A DNA stretch of 64,000 bases from the NCBI RefSeq assembly GCF_000725285.1, contig NZ_CP007161.1:3014213-3078212 (forward strand), written 5' to 3'. Below, piece after piece: positions 25,760 through 35,486 of this stretch. The DNA comes from Virgibacillus sp. SK37 (GTDB lineage Bacteria; Bacillota; Bacilli; Bacillales; Amphibacillaceae). The notes beneath the pieces were generated by a model, which was not told the DNA's origin, made no database searches, and saw only the letters and a program-made list of their open reading frames with translations. Position 1 is the stretch's first letter, and each line of letters opens with the position of its first letter. The translations under genes were made by a program, and so were the position numbers.

Positions 25760-26578
25760 TTAGGCGTAACTACCGACCATCATGAGTAAGCTTCTAATAT
25801 AACGATAAGCATCAATTATGGTATCAGTATTAATAGCAACCGTTAAGTGATCAACCCTCTTTACAACTGGAAGAGTCTCAGCTATATCTGCTAACCCTGT
25901 ATGCATAAAAGATACTTCCACATGTAAAGGAGCTTGTATAAGGTAGGGCTTATTATTCACTCTTTCCTTAATTGCTTGTAGTGTCATGGAACGAATTTTT
26001 TCGTGTGTTTGCTTCATGCTTACGTTCCTTGCCGTCGTTCGATTCATTGTCTTTTTAACCACTACAGTATTTATGTTGGGGATTAATGCAGTTGCCTCCT
26101 CACTTAATAAATCGCAACCACTAACCATAACGACTGGCACTCCATAATAACCAGCTACAGCAGCATTTAAACCAAACTCTCCATAGTCGTTCCCATTGAC
26201 TCTTATATTCCTGATAGCTCGACCATGGAATGTATGGTTTAGTATACCGTTTGTTCCCATTCTAGTATGATATCCAATAAAAATTGCTGCATCAAATTTC
26301 TCGGTCAGTCCCTCAACCATAGCTAATTTTTTTGGGGATCCAGAGATTAAATCAGCCTTCGGATGGAGGTGTTCAAACAATATATTTCTCATTGTCCCAT
26401 GTGAGTCATTTACAACGACTTCTCTTACCCCGGCCTCTAACGCCCCCTCAATACACGCATTGACTTCCTGTGTCATATACATCCTAGCCCTATCATGTTC
26501 CCTTCCTGTTCTTCCAGTGTGCTCTGCATCCACAACACCTGACACACCTTCAATATCAGCAGAAATAAATAACTTCAC
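25760..26578 (-). CDS. dppA: M55-family D-aminopeptidase (DppA-like), 272 aa
   Basis: A zinc D-aminopeptidase related to Bacillus subtilis DppA, of nearly the same length. The metal ligands line up: Asp8 and Glu10 in ISADIEG, His60 in NDSHG, His104 in GYHTRMG, and an acidic ligand near 134 in DYGEFG. His115 in NHTFHG fits the catalytic position. It would release D-amino acids such as D-Ala from short peptides in the cytoplasm. It is the last gene after the regulator and the Gsi-like transporter, 12 bases downstream, which suggests processing of imported, possibly cell-wall-derived, peptides. Confidence 0.88.
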   Translation of the reverse strand: MKLFISADIEGVSGVVDAEHTGRTGREHDRARMYMTQEVNACIEGALEAGVREVVVNDSHGTMRNILFEHLHPKADLISGSPKKLAMVEGLTEKFDAAIFIGYHTRMGTNGILNHTFHGRAIRNIRVNGNDYGEFGLNAAVAGYYGVPVVMVSGCDLLSEEATALIPNINTVVVKKTMNRTTARNVSMKQTHEKIRSMTLQAIKERVNNKPYLIQAPLHVEVSFMHTGLADIAETLPVVKRVDHLTVAINTDTIIDAYRYIRSLLMMVGSYA

Positions 26579-26590
26579 TTCACAGACCTC

Positions 26591-28324
26591 CTATTCAATT
26601 GTATTAATTACCTCCTTTGCCTCCGTTATCGCTGCATTCTTTTTATATTCTTTGATGAACGCTTCCCCTTTACGCGATATAGTAGACCCAGCCCTACCTT
26701 GTCTTACGATCGTTAAACCTATATCGTGAAGAACTTCTAGGCGCATTCTAAGCTGCTGTTCTGAAATGTTTAAACCTTTTTCTTCCAAGCACTTTTTTAA
26801 TGCTTTCCTACCATAGGAGGTATGTACTTTTTTACCTTCTATAAAGGTTGATAATATCTCTATACTTTCATCCAGAAAGCCATGCTCTTCTATTTTAGAA
26901 ATGATTTCCCTCTGAACATCAACCTTGTTGGACTCTTCTTTCTTTGCATTGGAACGTAGGTAAAATGGTAATGAATCTAATTGAATAGGAGAATCCTCAA
27001 GGAAGGATAAATAAGTTATTACATTATATAGCTCTTTCACATTTCCAACCCATTTATAAGACTTTAAATACGAAATTACTTCATCTGTAAACTTAATATC
27101 AGTTCGATTAATTCTTTGTTTCATGTTCTCAATTAAAGGAATGAAATCTTCCATTCTTTCTGATAAAGATGGTACATTAACAGAGGTCTTCATTAGTAAA
27201 TGATAGAGTTTTTCATAGAACAGATTTTGCTCTAAAAGACTCTCTGAATTCTTATAATTAGTAACAATCACGCGGGCTTGAAGGTGAATTACTTCGTTGC
27301 CGGAAATTCTCGTAAAACTTCTTGAATCAAGCATATCAAACAGTCTCTTCTGTGTAGATAAAGGTAGTTCACTAACTCCATTTATACAAACGGTACCGTT
27401 ATTCGCAAGTTCAAAAACTCCCTGAGATACTTCTCCTTCTTCTTCATAACCGAACAATTCCTTCTCCAAAATATCAAAAGGTTTTGAAATACAATTTATT
27501 AATATAAACGGTAATTCTGAGGAATTAGAATAATTATGAATTGCTTGCGCAAACATACTTTTTCCAGTTCCTTTTTCTCCTTCTATATAAATTTGGGCAA
27601 TAGTATCATCTACAGCATACTTCTTAGCGATATCTACTGCGCGTCTCACTGAATCACTTATTGCGATAATATCTTCAAAATGATATTGAGCAACATTGCG
27701 AATATCTTTACTGTTACCTGTTTTCACACGATCATATCTTGATAAGGAGACACAAGCTTTTAAATAGCGCTTTACTATTTGTGTTTTCGGGTATTCAAGG
27801 CCTAATAGTTCTGTAATCTCTTCAAATGTGCTCAAATCTAGTAACCTTGGGCCGACATCAATTACGCTTAATAACCCTCCCGGAAGAAGATGTTGTTCAC
27901 CAGGTGTAACAATATAGTCAATAGACGAGGAAATAGGTACTTCAGGATCATAAGCCTGGTATTCATGTTCAAAAACAATCTCCCTAAGTGATCGAACAGT
28001 TTCTTCTGTATTTTGTTTATTATCATTTACTACCAGAATTTTTTGACCTGGCGGGAGATCTATTAATGTTCGTATATTCGTATAGTTTATATCACGCTTT
28101 GCAATAATAATTGGGCAATTTACTGGTATAAGTTGGTTAACTAAACCTTTAATTTGGCTATTTGAAATCAACACTATGTCACCACTGTTGATCGTATTTT
28201 GCCTCAGATCCTTTACAGTAATTGAATGGATTGTTATTTTATCGCCAAGTATTTCCTTTACTTGTTTTGTAATTGTATCTAAATATCTCTCTTGTATTGC
28301 AATTATTATAACTTTTTTTTGCAT
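26591..28324 (-). CDS. Degenerate AAA+ transcriptional regulator without sigma-54 contact loop, 577 aa
   Basis: Residues 1-230 are an unassigned N-terminal domain with alternating strands. A sigma-54-activator-like AAA+ core follows, with Walker A GEKGTGKS (249-256). The GAFTGA loop is missing: FGYEEEGEVSQGVFELANNG replaces the expected FGYE-GAFTGA stretch (about 291-310). Walker B reads CINGVSEL where LDEIGEL is normal, losing both acidic residues. The C-terminus is not a Fis HTH; it resembles a winged-helix segment (LEVLHDIGLTIVRQGRAGSTI). It probably binds but does not hydrolyse nucleotide, and acts without sigma-54. It lies in the peptide operon it may control. The start follows GAGGTGGGAAA. 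Confidence 0.75.
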   Translation of the reverse strand: MQKKVIIIAIQERYLDTITKQVKEILGDKITIHSITVKDLRQNTINSGDIVLISNSQIKGLVNQLIPVNCPIIIAKRDINYTNIRTLIDLPPGQKILVVNDNKQNTEETVRSLREIVFEHEYQAYDPEVPISSSIDYIVTPGEQHLLPGGLLSVIDVGPRLLDLSTFEEITELLGLEYPKTQIVKRYLKACVSLSRYDRVKTGNSKDIRNVAQYHFEDIIAISDSVRRAVDIAKKYAVDDTIAQIYIEGEKGTGKSMFAQAIHNYSNSSELPFILINCISKPFDILEKELFGYEEEGEVSQGVFELANNGTVCINGVSELPLSTQKRLFDMLDSRSFTRISGNEVIHLQARVIVTNYKNSESLLEQNLFYEKLYHLLMKTSVNVPSLSERMEDFIPLIENMKQRINRTDIKFTDEVISYLKSYKWVGNVKELYNVITYLSFLEDSPIQLDSLPFYLRSNAKKEESNKVDVQREIISKIEEHGFLDESIEILSTFIEGKKVHTSYGRKALKKCLEEKGLNISEQQLRMRLEVLHDIGLTIVRQGRAGSTISRKGEAFIKEYKKNAAITEAKEVINTIE

Positions 28325-28357
28325 TTTCCCACCTCATAATCCGACGTCCTTTAGTAG

Positions 28358-29320
28358 TTAAACCAGATGGCAAGATACATAATGCCCCTCATTATTTTGC
28401 CTTAATTGTGGTATCTCTTGTTTGCAAATTTCTGTCGCTAGGGGACATCTTGTATGAAAAGTACAACCACTTGGTGGATTAGCAGGACTTGGGATATCTC
28501 CTTTTAATATAATTCTCTCCCGTTTCACTGTAGGATCTGGAAGAGGGACAGCTGATAATAAAGATCTTGTATATGGATGTTGTGGATTTTTATACAGTTC
28601 TCTTTTATCTGCTAATTCCACAATTTTCCCTAGATACATTACCCCTACACGATCGCTAATATGCTCTACAACACTTAGATCATGTGCTATGAAAAGATAT
28701 GTAAGGTCAAACCTGTCCTGTAAATCCTTTAATAAATTTAAGATTTGCGACTGAATAGAAACATCCAGAGCTGAAACAGGTTCATCCGCAATAATTAACT
28801 TAGGATTTACCGCTAACGCTCGTGCAATTCCAATTCGCTGACGCTGGCCACCACTAAATTGATGTGGATAACGTTCTGCATGATAAGCATTCAACCCGAC
28901 GACTTCCAATAGTTCCTTAATACGTTTCATGCGGGAGGCTTTGTCAAAACCATGAATAATTAGTGGTTCATTAATAATATCCTTAACCGTCATTCTAGGA
29001 TTTAATGAAGCATACGGATCTTGGAAAATCATTTGGAAATCCTTTCGGGCCTTTCTTATTTCATTTTCACTTAATGACGTAATTTCATTACCCTCAAAGT
29101 AAATCTTCCCGTCCGTGGCTTCTAATAGATTCATAAGAAGTCTGCCGGTAGTGGACTTACCACAACCACTTTCTCCAACAAGCCCTAGAGTTTCTCCCTT
29201 ATTAATTGCAAAAGACACATCATCTACTGCTTTAACGTATGAAGTACTCTTACCAAATAAGCTTTTTTTAATCGGGAAATACTTTTTAATATTTTTCACT
29301 TCTACAAGTGGTGTTGTCAT
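28358..29320 (-). CDS. Peptide ABC transporter ATPase (DppF/GsiA C-half type), 320 aa
   Basis: Walker A is GESGCGKST, the signature FSGGQRQR and Walker [13 protein letters not shown]. The C-terminal oligopeptide extension holds [14 protein letters not shown]. The start follows GGAGGTGTCTGA and overlaps the previous gene by four bases (ATGA), so the two ATPases are translationally coupled. They should form a heterodimer energising the permease pair at 30353-32202. Two separate ATPases take the place of the fused GsiA of enteric bacteria. Confidence 0.9.
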   Translation of the reverse strand: MTTPLVEVKNIKKYFPIKKSLFGKSTSYVKAVDDVSFAINKGETLGLVGESGCGKSTTGRLLMNLLEATDGKIYFEGNEITSLSENEIRKARKDFQMIFQDPYASLNPRMTVKDIINEPLIIHGFDKASRMKRIKELLEVVGLNAYHAERYPHQFSGGQRQRIGIARALAVNPKLIIADEPVSALDVSIQSQILNLLKDLQDRFDLTYLFIAHDLSVVEHISDRVGVMYLGKIVELADKRELYKNPQHPYTRSLLSAVPLPDPTVKRERIILKGDIPSPANPPSGCTFHTRCPLATEICKQEIPQLRQNNEGHYVSCHLV

Positions 29321-30330
29321 TCAGACACCTCCAGCAAGTCTTCTTTACTTTCTATCTCACTATCTTGATACAACCAGCATCTGCACGTATGGTTGCTGTT
29401 CGTTTTTAATAAGTCAGGGTCATTTTCCCAACAAATGTCCATTACTGATTTGCATCTTGGCGCAAATTTACACCCTTGCGGCATATTAGCAGGCGTAGGC
29501 ACATTGCCAGGTATAGATTCTAATTTTGCAGCATTTTCACCTAATTTGGGAATCGATGCAATTAATCCTTTTGTATAGGGATGTTGTGGTTCTTTAAATA
29601 AAGTTTCTACATCAGTCTCCTCAACAACCTTACCTGCGTACATGACTACAACCCGATCACACATTTCGGCTACAACTCCAAGATCATGGGTGATTAGCAT
29701 AATGGCTGTATCTCTTTCATCACGCAGCTTTCGCATGAGATCAAGAATTTGTGCTTGTATCGTAACATCCAATGCAGTAGTGGGTTCATCTGCGATCAAT
29801 AATTTCGGGTTACAAGCCATTGCCATTGCAATCATAACTCTTTGGCGCATACCTCCAGATAACTGAAAAGGATACTCATTAATAATCTCTTCTGCTCGTG
29901 GTAATCCTACCATTTTCAACATACTAACAGCATGGTTCTGAGCCTGTTTCTTATTATAATTCATGTGTAACCTAATAACTTCCTCCAATTGTTTCCCAAT
30001 CTTATAAACTGGGTTTAAAGATGTCATCGGTTCCTGAAAAATCATAGCCATATCATTTCCACGAAGTTGCCGCATCTCTCTTTCACTTAGTTCCAATAAG
30101 TTTTTTCCTTCAAATTTTATTGTTCCACCTACTATTTTTCCTGGAGTGTCATGCAAAAGTCGCATTGTTGATAAGGAAGTTACACTCTTCCCACACCCTG
30201 ACTCTCCAACAACCCCTACTGTCTCTCCTTTGCCAACTGTAATTGATACACCATCAACGGCTTTCACAGTTCCTTCATCACCATGAAAGTACGTTTTCAA
30301 ATCTTCTATTTCAAGCACTTTTTCTGACAT
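29317..30330 (-). CDS. Peptide ABC transporter ATPase (DppD/GsiA N-half type), 337 aa
   Basis: Walker A is GESGCGKSV, signature LSGGMRQR and Walker [13 protein letters not shown], with switch LITHD. The Cys-rich C-terminal extension reads [14 protein letters not shown]. The start [15 protein letters not shown] follows GGAGAGGAG. It lies 22 bases downstream of the DppC-like permease. Coupled to the following ATPase by a four-base overlap. Confidence 0.9.
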   Translation of the reverse strand: MSEKVLEIEDLKTYFHGDEGTVKAVDGVSITVGKGETVGVVGESGCGKSVTSLSTMRLLHDTPGKIVGGTIKFEGKNLLELSEREMRQLRGNDMAMIFQEPMTSLNPVYKIGKQLEEVIRLHMNYNKKQAQNHAVSMLKMVGLPRAEEIINEYPFQLSGGMRQRVMIAMAMACNPKLLIADEPTTALDVTIQAQILDLMRKLRDERDTAIMLITHDLGVVAEMCDRVVVMYAGKVVEETDVETLFKEPQHPYTKGLIASIPKLGENAAKLESIPGNVPTPANMPQGCKFAPRCKSVMDICWENDPDLLKTNSNHTCRCWLYQDSEIESKEDLLEVSE

Positions 30331-30352
30331 ATTAATTTCTCCTCTCCAGAAA

Positions 30353-31261
30353 CTAATCCCTTATTTTCGGGTCAAGAGCATCACGCAAACCATCACCTAA
30401 AAGATTAAACGCCAACACTGTTAGAAAGATGGCTAAACCAGGAAAAAATGTTACATGGGGCGCGGTGCTTAAATAATCCCTTCCACTGCTCAGCAATGCT
30501 CCCCATTCCGGTGTTGGTGGCTGTGCACCCAGACCAAGAAAGCTCAAACTAGCTGCGGTTAGTATTGCAGTCCCTATTCTCATCGTGAAATTAACGATTA
30601 TACTTGAGACCGTGCCTGGGAATATATGCTTCCATATGATTCTTCTATTTTTTGCACCAATTGATTTCGTTGCTTCCACATACACTGTCGATTTAACAGA
30701 AAGAGCGCTCCCCCTTACAATCCTCGCAAAATTAGGAATACTAAATATGGAAATTGCAATAACCACATTCACAAGGCCAGGCCCTAAAATCGCAATAATA
30801 CCAATAGCCAACAGTATTCCAGGAAAAGCAAACAATACATCGCAAAATCGCATGATTACACTATCAACCCATTTTCCATAGAACGCACTAACCAATCCTA
30901 ATAGCGTGCCTAATGCAGCGCCTAAAAGGACTGATATGGCACCAACCGATAATGAAATCCTTGTACCCTCGAGGATTCGACTAAATATATCCCTTCCGTA
31001 CGCATCTGTGCCTGCAAAGTGTTCTGCAGAAGGGCCCTGCAAGATGGCAGCATAATCGGGTTCTTCTGAAGCATAAGGAGTTATAACAGGTCCTAAGATT
31101 GCAATGATTACTAACAAAAGTACGAATGCCCCGGCCACCATTGCCAACCGTTGCTTTTTAAACTTCCTCCAAAATTCTTTAACTGGTGAGCTCTTTTTGA
31201 TTTCTTGATCAGTTATTATCCCTTCAGACGAAGCTACGTCTGCTGTTTGTAGATTAGCCAT
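30353..31261 (-). CDS. Peptide ABC transporter permease (DppC/GsiD type), 302 aa
   Basis: A hydrophilic N-terminus of about 35 residues precedes the first membrane helix ([22 protein letters not shown]). The segment [26 protein letters not shown] and the EAA loop ([23 protein letters not shown]) are typical of DppC/GsiD. It ends [15 protein letters not shown]. Five to six membrane helices are expected. Spaced 20 bases after its DppB-like partner. Confidence 0.9.
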   Translation of the reverse strand: MANLQTADVASSEGIITDQEIKKSSPVKEFWRKFKKQRLAMVAGAFVLLLVIIAILGPVITPYASEEPDYAAILQGPSAEHFAGTDAYGRDIFSRILEGTRISLSVGAISVLLGAALGTLLGLVSAFYGKWVDSVIMRFCDVLFAFPGILLAIGIIAILGPGLVNVVIAISIFSIPNFARIVRGSALSVKSTVYVEATKSIGAKNRRIIWKHIFPGTVSSIIVNFTMRIGTAILTAASLSFLGLGAQPPTPEWGALLSSGRDYLSTAPHVTFFPGLAIFLTVLAFNLLGDGLRDALDPKIRD

Positions 31262-31281
31262 AAGCTGAATTCCTCCTTTGC

Positions 31282-32202
31282 TTAGTCATACCGTATTTGC
31301 GGATTAAGAAAACCATAAATTAAATCCACAATTAGATTGATTAAGATAAATTCTAGTGCAAATAACAGCATTTCAGATTGAATAACTGGATAATCTCGAA
31401 ACGCTACAGAATCTATTAGTAATCTACCAAGACCCGGCCAACTAAAAACAGTCTCAATAACAACAGAACCACCAAGCAGAAAGCCAAATTGTAATCCCGT
31501 CATTGTCACTACTGGTATCATGGCATTTTTTAATCCATGCCCCCAGACAACTTTATGTTCATTCAAACCTTTCGCTCTACCTGTCCTAATATAATCATCC
31601 TTTAGTATATCCATCATAGAGGAGCGAGAGAATCTCGCCACAACCGCTGCGACCCCAGACCCTAAGGTAATAGATGGTAGTATGTAAGATTTCCATGACT
31701 CAAGTCCACCTGTTGGTAACCAACCTAATTGAACAGCAAATAATTGTATGAGTAATAAACCTAGCCAAAATGATGGCATCGAAATACCAGAAACAGCAAC
31801 AAACATCCCTAAATAATCCTGCCACTTATTTCTCTTGGTAGCAGATATAACACCGATAACCAGACCTACAATAACAGCCCATATCATGCTCCAGAAGGTC
31901 AACCAGAATGTTGGCATAAACCGCATGGCTATTTCATCAAAAACAGGTCTCCCGGTCTTTATAGATGTGCCAAGATCTCCTTGGAAAACGCCAGTTATAA
32001 AAGAAAAATACTGCTTATAGATTGGCTGATCCAATCCCAATTCCTTACGTACCAGTTCAACATCTTGAAGTGTTGCGTCCTGACCAGCAACTAATCTAGC
32101 TGCATCTCCTGGAATAAGATGTACAAATAAAAATATAAATATAGATACTAAAAATAAAATTGGAATGATTCCAATTAATCGTTTAATAACATACTTTGCC
32201 AT
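31282..32202 (-). CDS. Peptide ABC transporter permease (DppB/GsiC type), 306 aa
   Basis: The N-terminus [24 protein letters not shown] and C-terminus FLNPQIRYD are family hallmarks. The conserved segment [17 protein letters not shown] and the EAA loop ([23 protein letters not shown]) are present. It follows the binding-protein gene by 65 bases, where no clear terminator hairpin is visible. With the next permease it forms the membrane channel. Confidence 0.9.
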   Translation of the reverse strand: MAKYVIKRLIGIIPILFLVSIFIFLFVHLIPGDAARLVAGQDATLQDVELVRKELGLDQPIYKQYFSFITGVFQGDLGTSIKTGRPVFDEIAMRFMPTFWLTFWSMIWAVIVGLVIGVISATKRNKWQDYLGMFVAVSGISMPSFWLGLLLIQLFAVQLGWLPTGGLESWKSYILPSITLGSGVAAVVARFSRSSMMDILKDDYIRTGRAKGLNEHKVVWGHGLKNAMIPVVTMTGLQFGFLLGGSVVIETVFSWPGLGRLLIDSVAFRDYPVIQSEMLLFALEFILINLIVDLIYGFLNPQIRYD

Positions 32203-32267
32203 TCAGTTCACCTCTTTTAAAAATAATTGAGCGCCATAAAGACTGAATTATAGCGCTCAATTAATTT

Positions 32268-33869
32268 CTATTCTACAATCTTCATATTTTCTAAACTTAA
32301 TGATCCATCAGGCAATAAATAGATCCCTTCTAAATAGTTCTTCTTTCCAAAAATTGTATCATCAACAACCAGGAAGGCCCATGGCGCATCTTCCCAAATT
32401 TTCTCTTGCGCATCCGCATATGCTTTTTCTCTTGCAGCTGGATCACCGGTTGCTAATCCATCAGCAATTAATTTATTAACTTCTTTATTATTATAATAAG
32501 CTGTGTTATAAGACTTTGGCGGATATGCGTTCTCTCCACCTACAAGTGGACGAATTCCCCAGTCAGCATCCCCTGTAGATGGTGACCAACCACCGTAATA
32601 CATCTCGATTTCAGCGTCTTTCGGATCTTCCACAGACCAAATGCTATCTGAAAGCGTACCAGTCTCCATCGGCACTACTTCAAGCTCTACATTTATTTGT
32701 GCAAGTTGTTGCTGTATAAACTCCATTGCTTTCATCGTAGTTGAACTATTTGCACCCCAAATGGTTGCCTTGAATCCATTTTCATATCCTGCTTCTGTAA
32801 GTAATTCTTTCGCTTTTTCCAGATCAAATTCATAAGGAGTCTGTTTTGAATAGAATTGGGTATTTGGCGCGATAATCGAATCCATTGGACTTGCGAATCC
32901 ATTCATAACAACTTGCGTAAAGGCTTCCTTATTAATTGCATAATTGACTGCTTGGCGAACACGCTTATCATCAAATGGCTTCTTTAAATTATTCATTGCT
33001 AAATAACGAACAACGATAGATGCTTCATTTTCTACAACAATTCCATCTTTCCCGTCTATCTCTTCTGCTTGTTCTGTAGGTACAGGGTAAATAAAATCAG
33101 CTTCACCTGTTTGCAGCATCGCAACCCTTGTACCATTCTCAGGAGTCGGTTTGAATGTTATTGAATCTGCCTCGTTACCCGTAGCTCTCCAATAATCTTC
33201 ATTTTTTGTCATTGTTAAATGGTCCCCTGGTTGCCATTCTTTAAATACATATGGACCTGTACCAACCGGATGCTGAGATACATCATCACCATACTCTTCC
33301 AATGCTTTAGGACTAATTAACATTCCAGCTGGATGGGCAAACGTATTAATCATTGCACCAAACGGCTCAGAAAGCGTTACTTTCACCGTATATTCATCAA
33401 CCACTTCTGTTTCCTTAATTAATTCAAACAGACTAGAACGTATCAAGGTACTGTCTGGATCTGTAAGACGGTCCAAGTTTACCTTTACAGCTTCTGCGTT
33501 AAAAGGTGCACCATCATGGAACTTCACACCTTCTTGTAATTCGAATACAAATTCGGTAGCGTCATCATTAACGGAATAATCCTTTGCAAGGACAGGAACA
33601 ACATTCATATCCTTATCGAAACCTACAAGACCTTCCATCATTGTTTTTTCAGCAGACCCAGAAAGTGTATCATTCGTATCATGGGGGTCTAAACTTACAA
33701 AGTTAGCTGCAACAGCAATGGTTATATCTTTTCCTTCTTTTTTAACTGTTTCCTGTGCTACAGCATCTTTACTTTCACTACCATCATTAGATGTTTTATT
33801 AGAACAGCCAATTAATACAAAACCTACAATTAAAAATAACGCAACTAATCTATATAAATTTCTTTTCAT
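32268..33869 (-). CDS. gsiB: GsiB-like peptide/glutathione-binding lipoprotein, 533 aa
   Basis: The signal peptide ends at lipobox LIGC (Cys22). The mature sequence closely follows E. coli GsiB as I remember it: NFVSLDPHDTNDTLS, FHDGAPFNAEAVKVNLDR, HPVGTGPYVF, AAMLQTGEA-like text and the late GWSPSTGDADWGIRPL. That points to glutathione or a similar gamma- or isopeptide-linked small peptide over general oligopeptides, though binding cannot be proven here. It lies between an asparaginase II gene and its permeases, an order that recalls the enteric iaaA-gsiABCD operon. Confidence 0.85.
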   Translation of the reverse strand: MKRNLYRLVALFLIVGFVLIGCSNKTSNDGSESKDAVAQETVKKEGKDITIAVAANFVSLDPHDTNDTLSGSAEKTMMEGLVGFDKDMNVVPVLAKDYSVNDDATEFVFELQEGVKFHDGAPFNAEAVKVNLDRLTDPDSTLIRSSLFELIKETEVVDEYTVKVTLSEPFGAMINTFAHPAGMLISPKALEEYGDDVSQHPVGTGPYVFKEWQPGDHLTMTKNEDYWRATGNEADSITFKPTPENGTRVAMLQTGEADFIYPVPTEQAEEIDGKDGIVVENEASIVVRYLAMNNLKKPFDDKRVRQAVNYAINKEAFTQVVMNGFASPMDSIIAPNTQFYSKQTPYEFDLEKAKELLTEAGYENGFKATIWGANSSTTMKAMEFIQQQLAQINVELEVVPMETGTLSDSIWSVEDPKDAEIEMYYGGWSPSTGDADWGIRPLVGGENAYPPKSYNTAYYNNKEVNKLIADGLATGDPAAREKAYADAQEKIWEDAPWAFLVVDDTIFGKKNYLEGIYLLPDGSLSLENMKIVE

Positions 33870-33897
33870 ATATCTTCCTCCTCTTAAATTATGAAGA

Positions 33898-34917
33898 TTA
33901 ATAAGCTAGTGCGCTTTGCAATTGAAATACCGGAACTAATTCACCAATAATTTCATCTCTTGCATTCCGCAATTTCGGATGGTGATATTCCTTCAGTTGT
34001 TCTATTTGATCATTAGTTAGTAGTCCTAACTGCGTAATCGCTTCCATTACTGCTGGATACACAGCTCTTCCATTTCCATCGGCAACTTTGGCAGCAATTC
34101 CTAACCCTGTCTTAGTGTCACCAATGCAATAAACGCCCTCAGCCCCCGCTTTTCCAAAGAACCTGCCTTGTCCTGCTTTCATGAAATCTGAACAGAAACG
34201 ATTGGTTCCACCAACCATCTCAGGTGCTTCCATCATTGCATTAGTTATACGACTAACCGCCGAACTTCTTTTTTCTCCCAGGATTTCAGGGGTAGCCATT
34301 CGGGCGAACCCATAAGCGAGGCGCTCAAGCGGTAGGCCATGGACCGGAACTCCACATCCATCAATACCTATTTCTATCTCCTCTTGCGGATAATCGCACA
34401 CTTCACTAACTGCTTGAACAATACGTTGTTGTACAGGATGATCTTTAGCATAATAATCTTCCAGAGATTCCCCCATAAATTTTGCCGTTGCCAGCATACC
34501 AGTGTGTTTACCTGAGCAGTTATTATATAGTGGCGTTACTTCTTTATTGTTAAGAATCAAATTTTTGTATGTATCCTGCCACCGAGGTATATGGGTACCA
34601 CACTGCAATGTTGTATCTTCAATTCCTATGCGTTTTAGTATACTCAGGACCCGTTCCGTATGCATAGCCTCCCCATTATGGGAAGCTGTACAAAGTGATA
34701 GATCCGCATCACTAAACTGGTAATAGTCTGCCGCACCTGTTTCTACAATCGGTATTGCTTGAATTGGTTTCATTGAAGAGCGTGCATACACTTTACCATT
34801 AGGTTCCCCCACATAGTGAAGCAGATCACCATTGGAATCAACGACTGCTAAGTGTACTTGATGACTACTTTCAATGGATGTTCCCCTCTTTACATTAACA
34901 ACATTATTTCTTTCCAT
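33898..34917 (-). CDS. L-asparaginase II family protein (PF06089 type), 339 aa
   Basis: First gene of the Gsi-like operon. The start at 34917 (MERNNVVNVKRGTSIESSHQV) follows AAGGGGTGAATTA; a longer frame lacks a site. Family landmarks include RSSMKPIQAIP near residue 55, CTASHNGE, NNCSGKHTGMLATA and GIDGCGVPVHGLPL. This family is unrelated in fold to EcAII and includes enzymes hydrolysing L-asparagine. In the enteric gsi operon an isoaspartyl aminopeptidase/asparaginase occupies the same first position, so action on the imported substrate is likely. Two identical repeats lie upstream at 34989-35019. Confidence 0.85.
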   Translation of the reverse strand: MERNNVVNVKRGTSIESSHQVHLAVVDSNGDLLHYVGEPNGKVYARSSMKPIQAIPIVETGAADYYQFSDADLSLCTASHNGEAMHTERVLSILKRIGIEDTTLQCGTHIPRWQDTYKNLILNNKEVTPLYNNCSGKHTGMLATAKFMGESLEDYYAKDHPVQQRIVQAVSEVCDYPQEEIEIGIDGCGVPVHGLPLERLAYGFARMATPEILGEKRSSAVSRITNAMMEAPEMVGGTNRFCSDFMKAGQGRFFGKAGAEGVYCIGDTKTGLGIAAKVADGNGRAVYPAVMEAITQLGLLTNDQIEQLKEYHHPKLRNARDEIIGELVPVFQLQSALAY

Positions 34918-34988
34918 TAATTCACCCCTTTTTAAATTTTTTGATAATATAGATAATAATAAAACATAATACACCCAATTACAACCCA

Positions 34989-35019
34989 ATTTTAAAAATA
35001 ATTGCACTATTTTAAAAAT
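34989..35019. repeat. Two identical 11-bp repeats at 20-bp period upstream of the Gsi-like operon
   Basis: ATTTTAAAAAT occurs at 34989-34999 and again at 35009-35019. The 20-bp period puts both on one DNA face. Each copy is nearly palindromic. They lie 72-102 bases before the asparaginase start, where a regulator would act. The AT-rich setting tempers confidence. Confidence 0.4.
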
Positions 35020-35222
35020 TACAGAGGAGCTAATCCGCTTATTGTATTTCTCACTTAACCTATTACACCCTATTATTGATTTTACAAATACATTTATATT
35101 TTAGTTTCGTTTACGCATTAAGTTACGTTATTCTGCAATTTCACTTCAGATTAGAAAATGGATATATACGAAGCTACTTTTGCCGAACAAAAAAAGCACA
35201 TATGAAAAGCACTCATTAAAAA
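35020..35222. other. Intergenic, nothing recognised
   Basis: An AT-rich stretch between the repeat pair and the stem-loop at 35223. No frame with a ribosome site, no hairpin and no known operator were found. Confidence 0.5.
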
Positions 35223-35256
35223 AGGCTTTATGAGAGAATTATTCTCCATAAAGCCT
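35223..35256 (-). terminator. Strong stem-loop terminator of a short minus-strand transcript
   Basis: AGGCTTTATG and inner GAGAAT bases pair with ATTCTC and CATAAAGCCT, about 15 bp with one bulge. On the minus strand a TTTTTT run follows at once. It ends 25 bases downstream of the micro-ORF at 35282-35374. Confidence 0.75.
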
Positions 35257-35281
35257 AAATAATAGAATGATAATATACTCT

Positions 35282-35374
35282 CTAATTTAAATATCTCCCC
35301 ATTTTTACCAAACCAAAACGATTCACCAGCATCCACAACCAAATAAATTGCTCAACCATATTGAATAACGACAT
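35282..35374 (-). CDS. Possible hydrophobic micropeptide, 30 aa
   Basis: An ATG-to-TAG frame on the minus strand starts MSLFNMVEQFIWLWMLV and ends in a basic stretch with NRFGLVKMGRY. Trp, Phe, Leu and Val dominate, so a short amphipathic or membrane helix with a positive tail is likely, as in toxin or sensor-associated small peptides. The nearest GGAAGGG lies 13 bases before the ATG, which is far. The unit is bounded by a terminator on each side (35441 and 35223), as for an independent small gene. Not recognised. Confidence 0.3.
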   Translation of the reverse strand: MSLFNMVEQFIWLWMLVNRFGLVKMGRYLN

Positions 35375-35440
35375 TGAAAAAGAAAGACCCTTCCATTTAT
35401 GAAGTATTTCATTTCACAATTTACCCACTGTCTAGTAACT

Positions 35441-35477
35441 AAAAAAGACCGAACATGTTCGTATGCTCCGTCTTTTC
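35441..35477 (-). terminator. Terminator of the alpha-glucoside operon
   Basis: AAAAGACcGAaCAT pairs with ATGcTCcGTCTTTT with two mismatches just past the glucosidase stop. A and T runs flank it. Confidence 0.65.
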
Positions 35478-35486
35478 TCCTATAAA

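Noticed and set aside
35151-35342. 63-codon minus-strand frame overlapping the stem-loop at 35223
   Set aside because: It reads through the terminator, lacks a ribosome site and is in a different frame from the shorter candidate at 35282-35374.
35440-35470. CGAACATGTTCG inner palindrome as a possible LexA/DinR box
   Set aside because: It matches the GAAC-N4-GTTC form only loosely and sits downstream of a gene inside a terminator, where a LexA site would have no obvious target.
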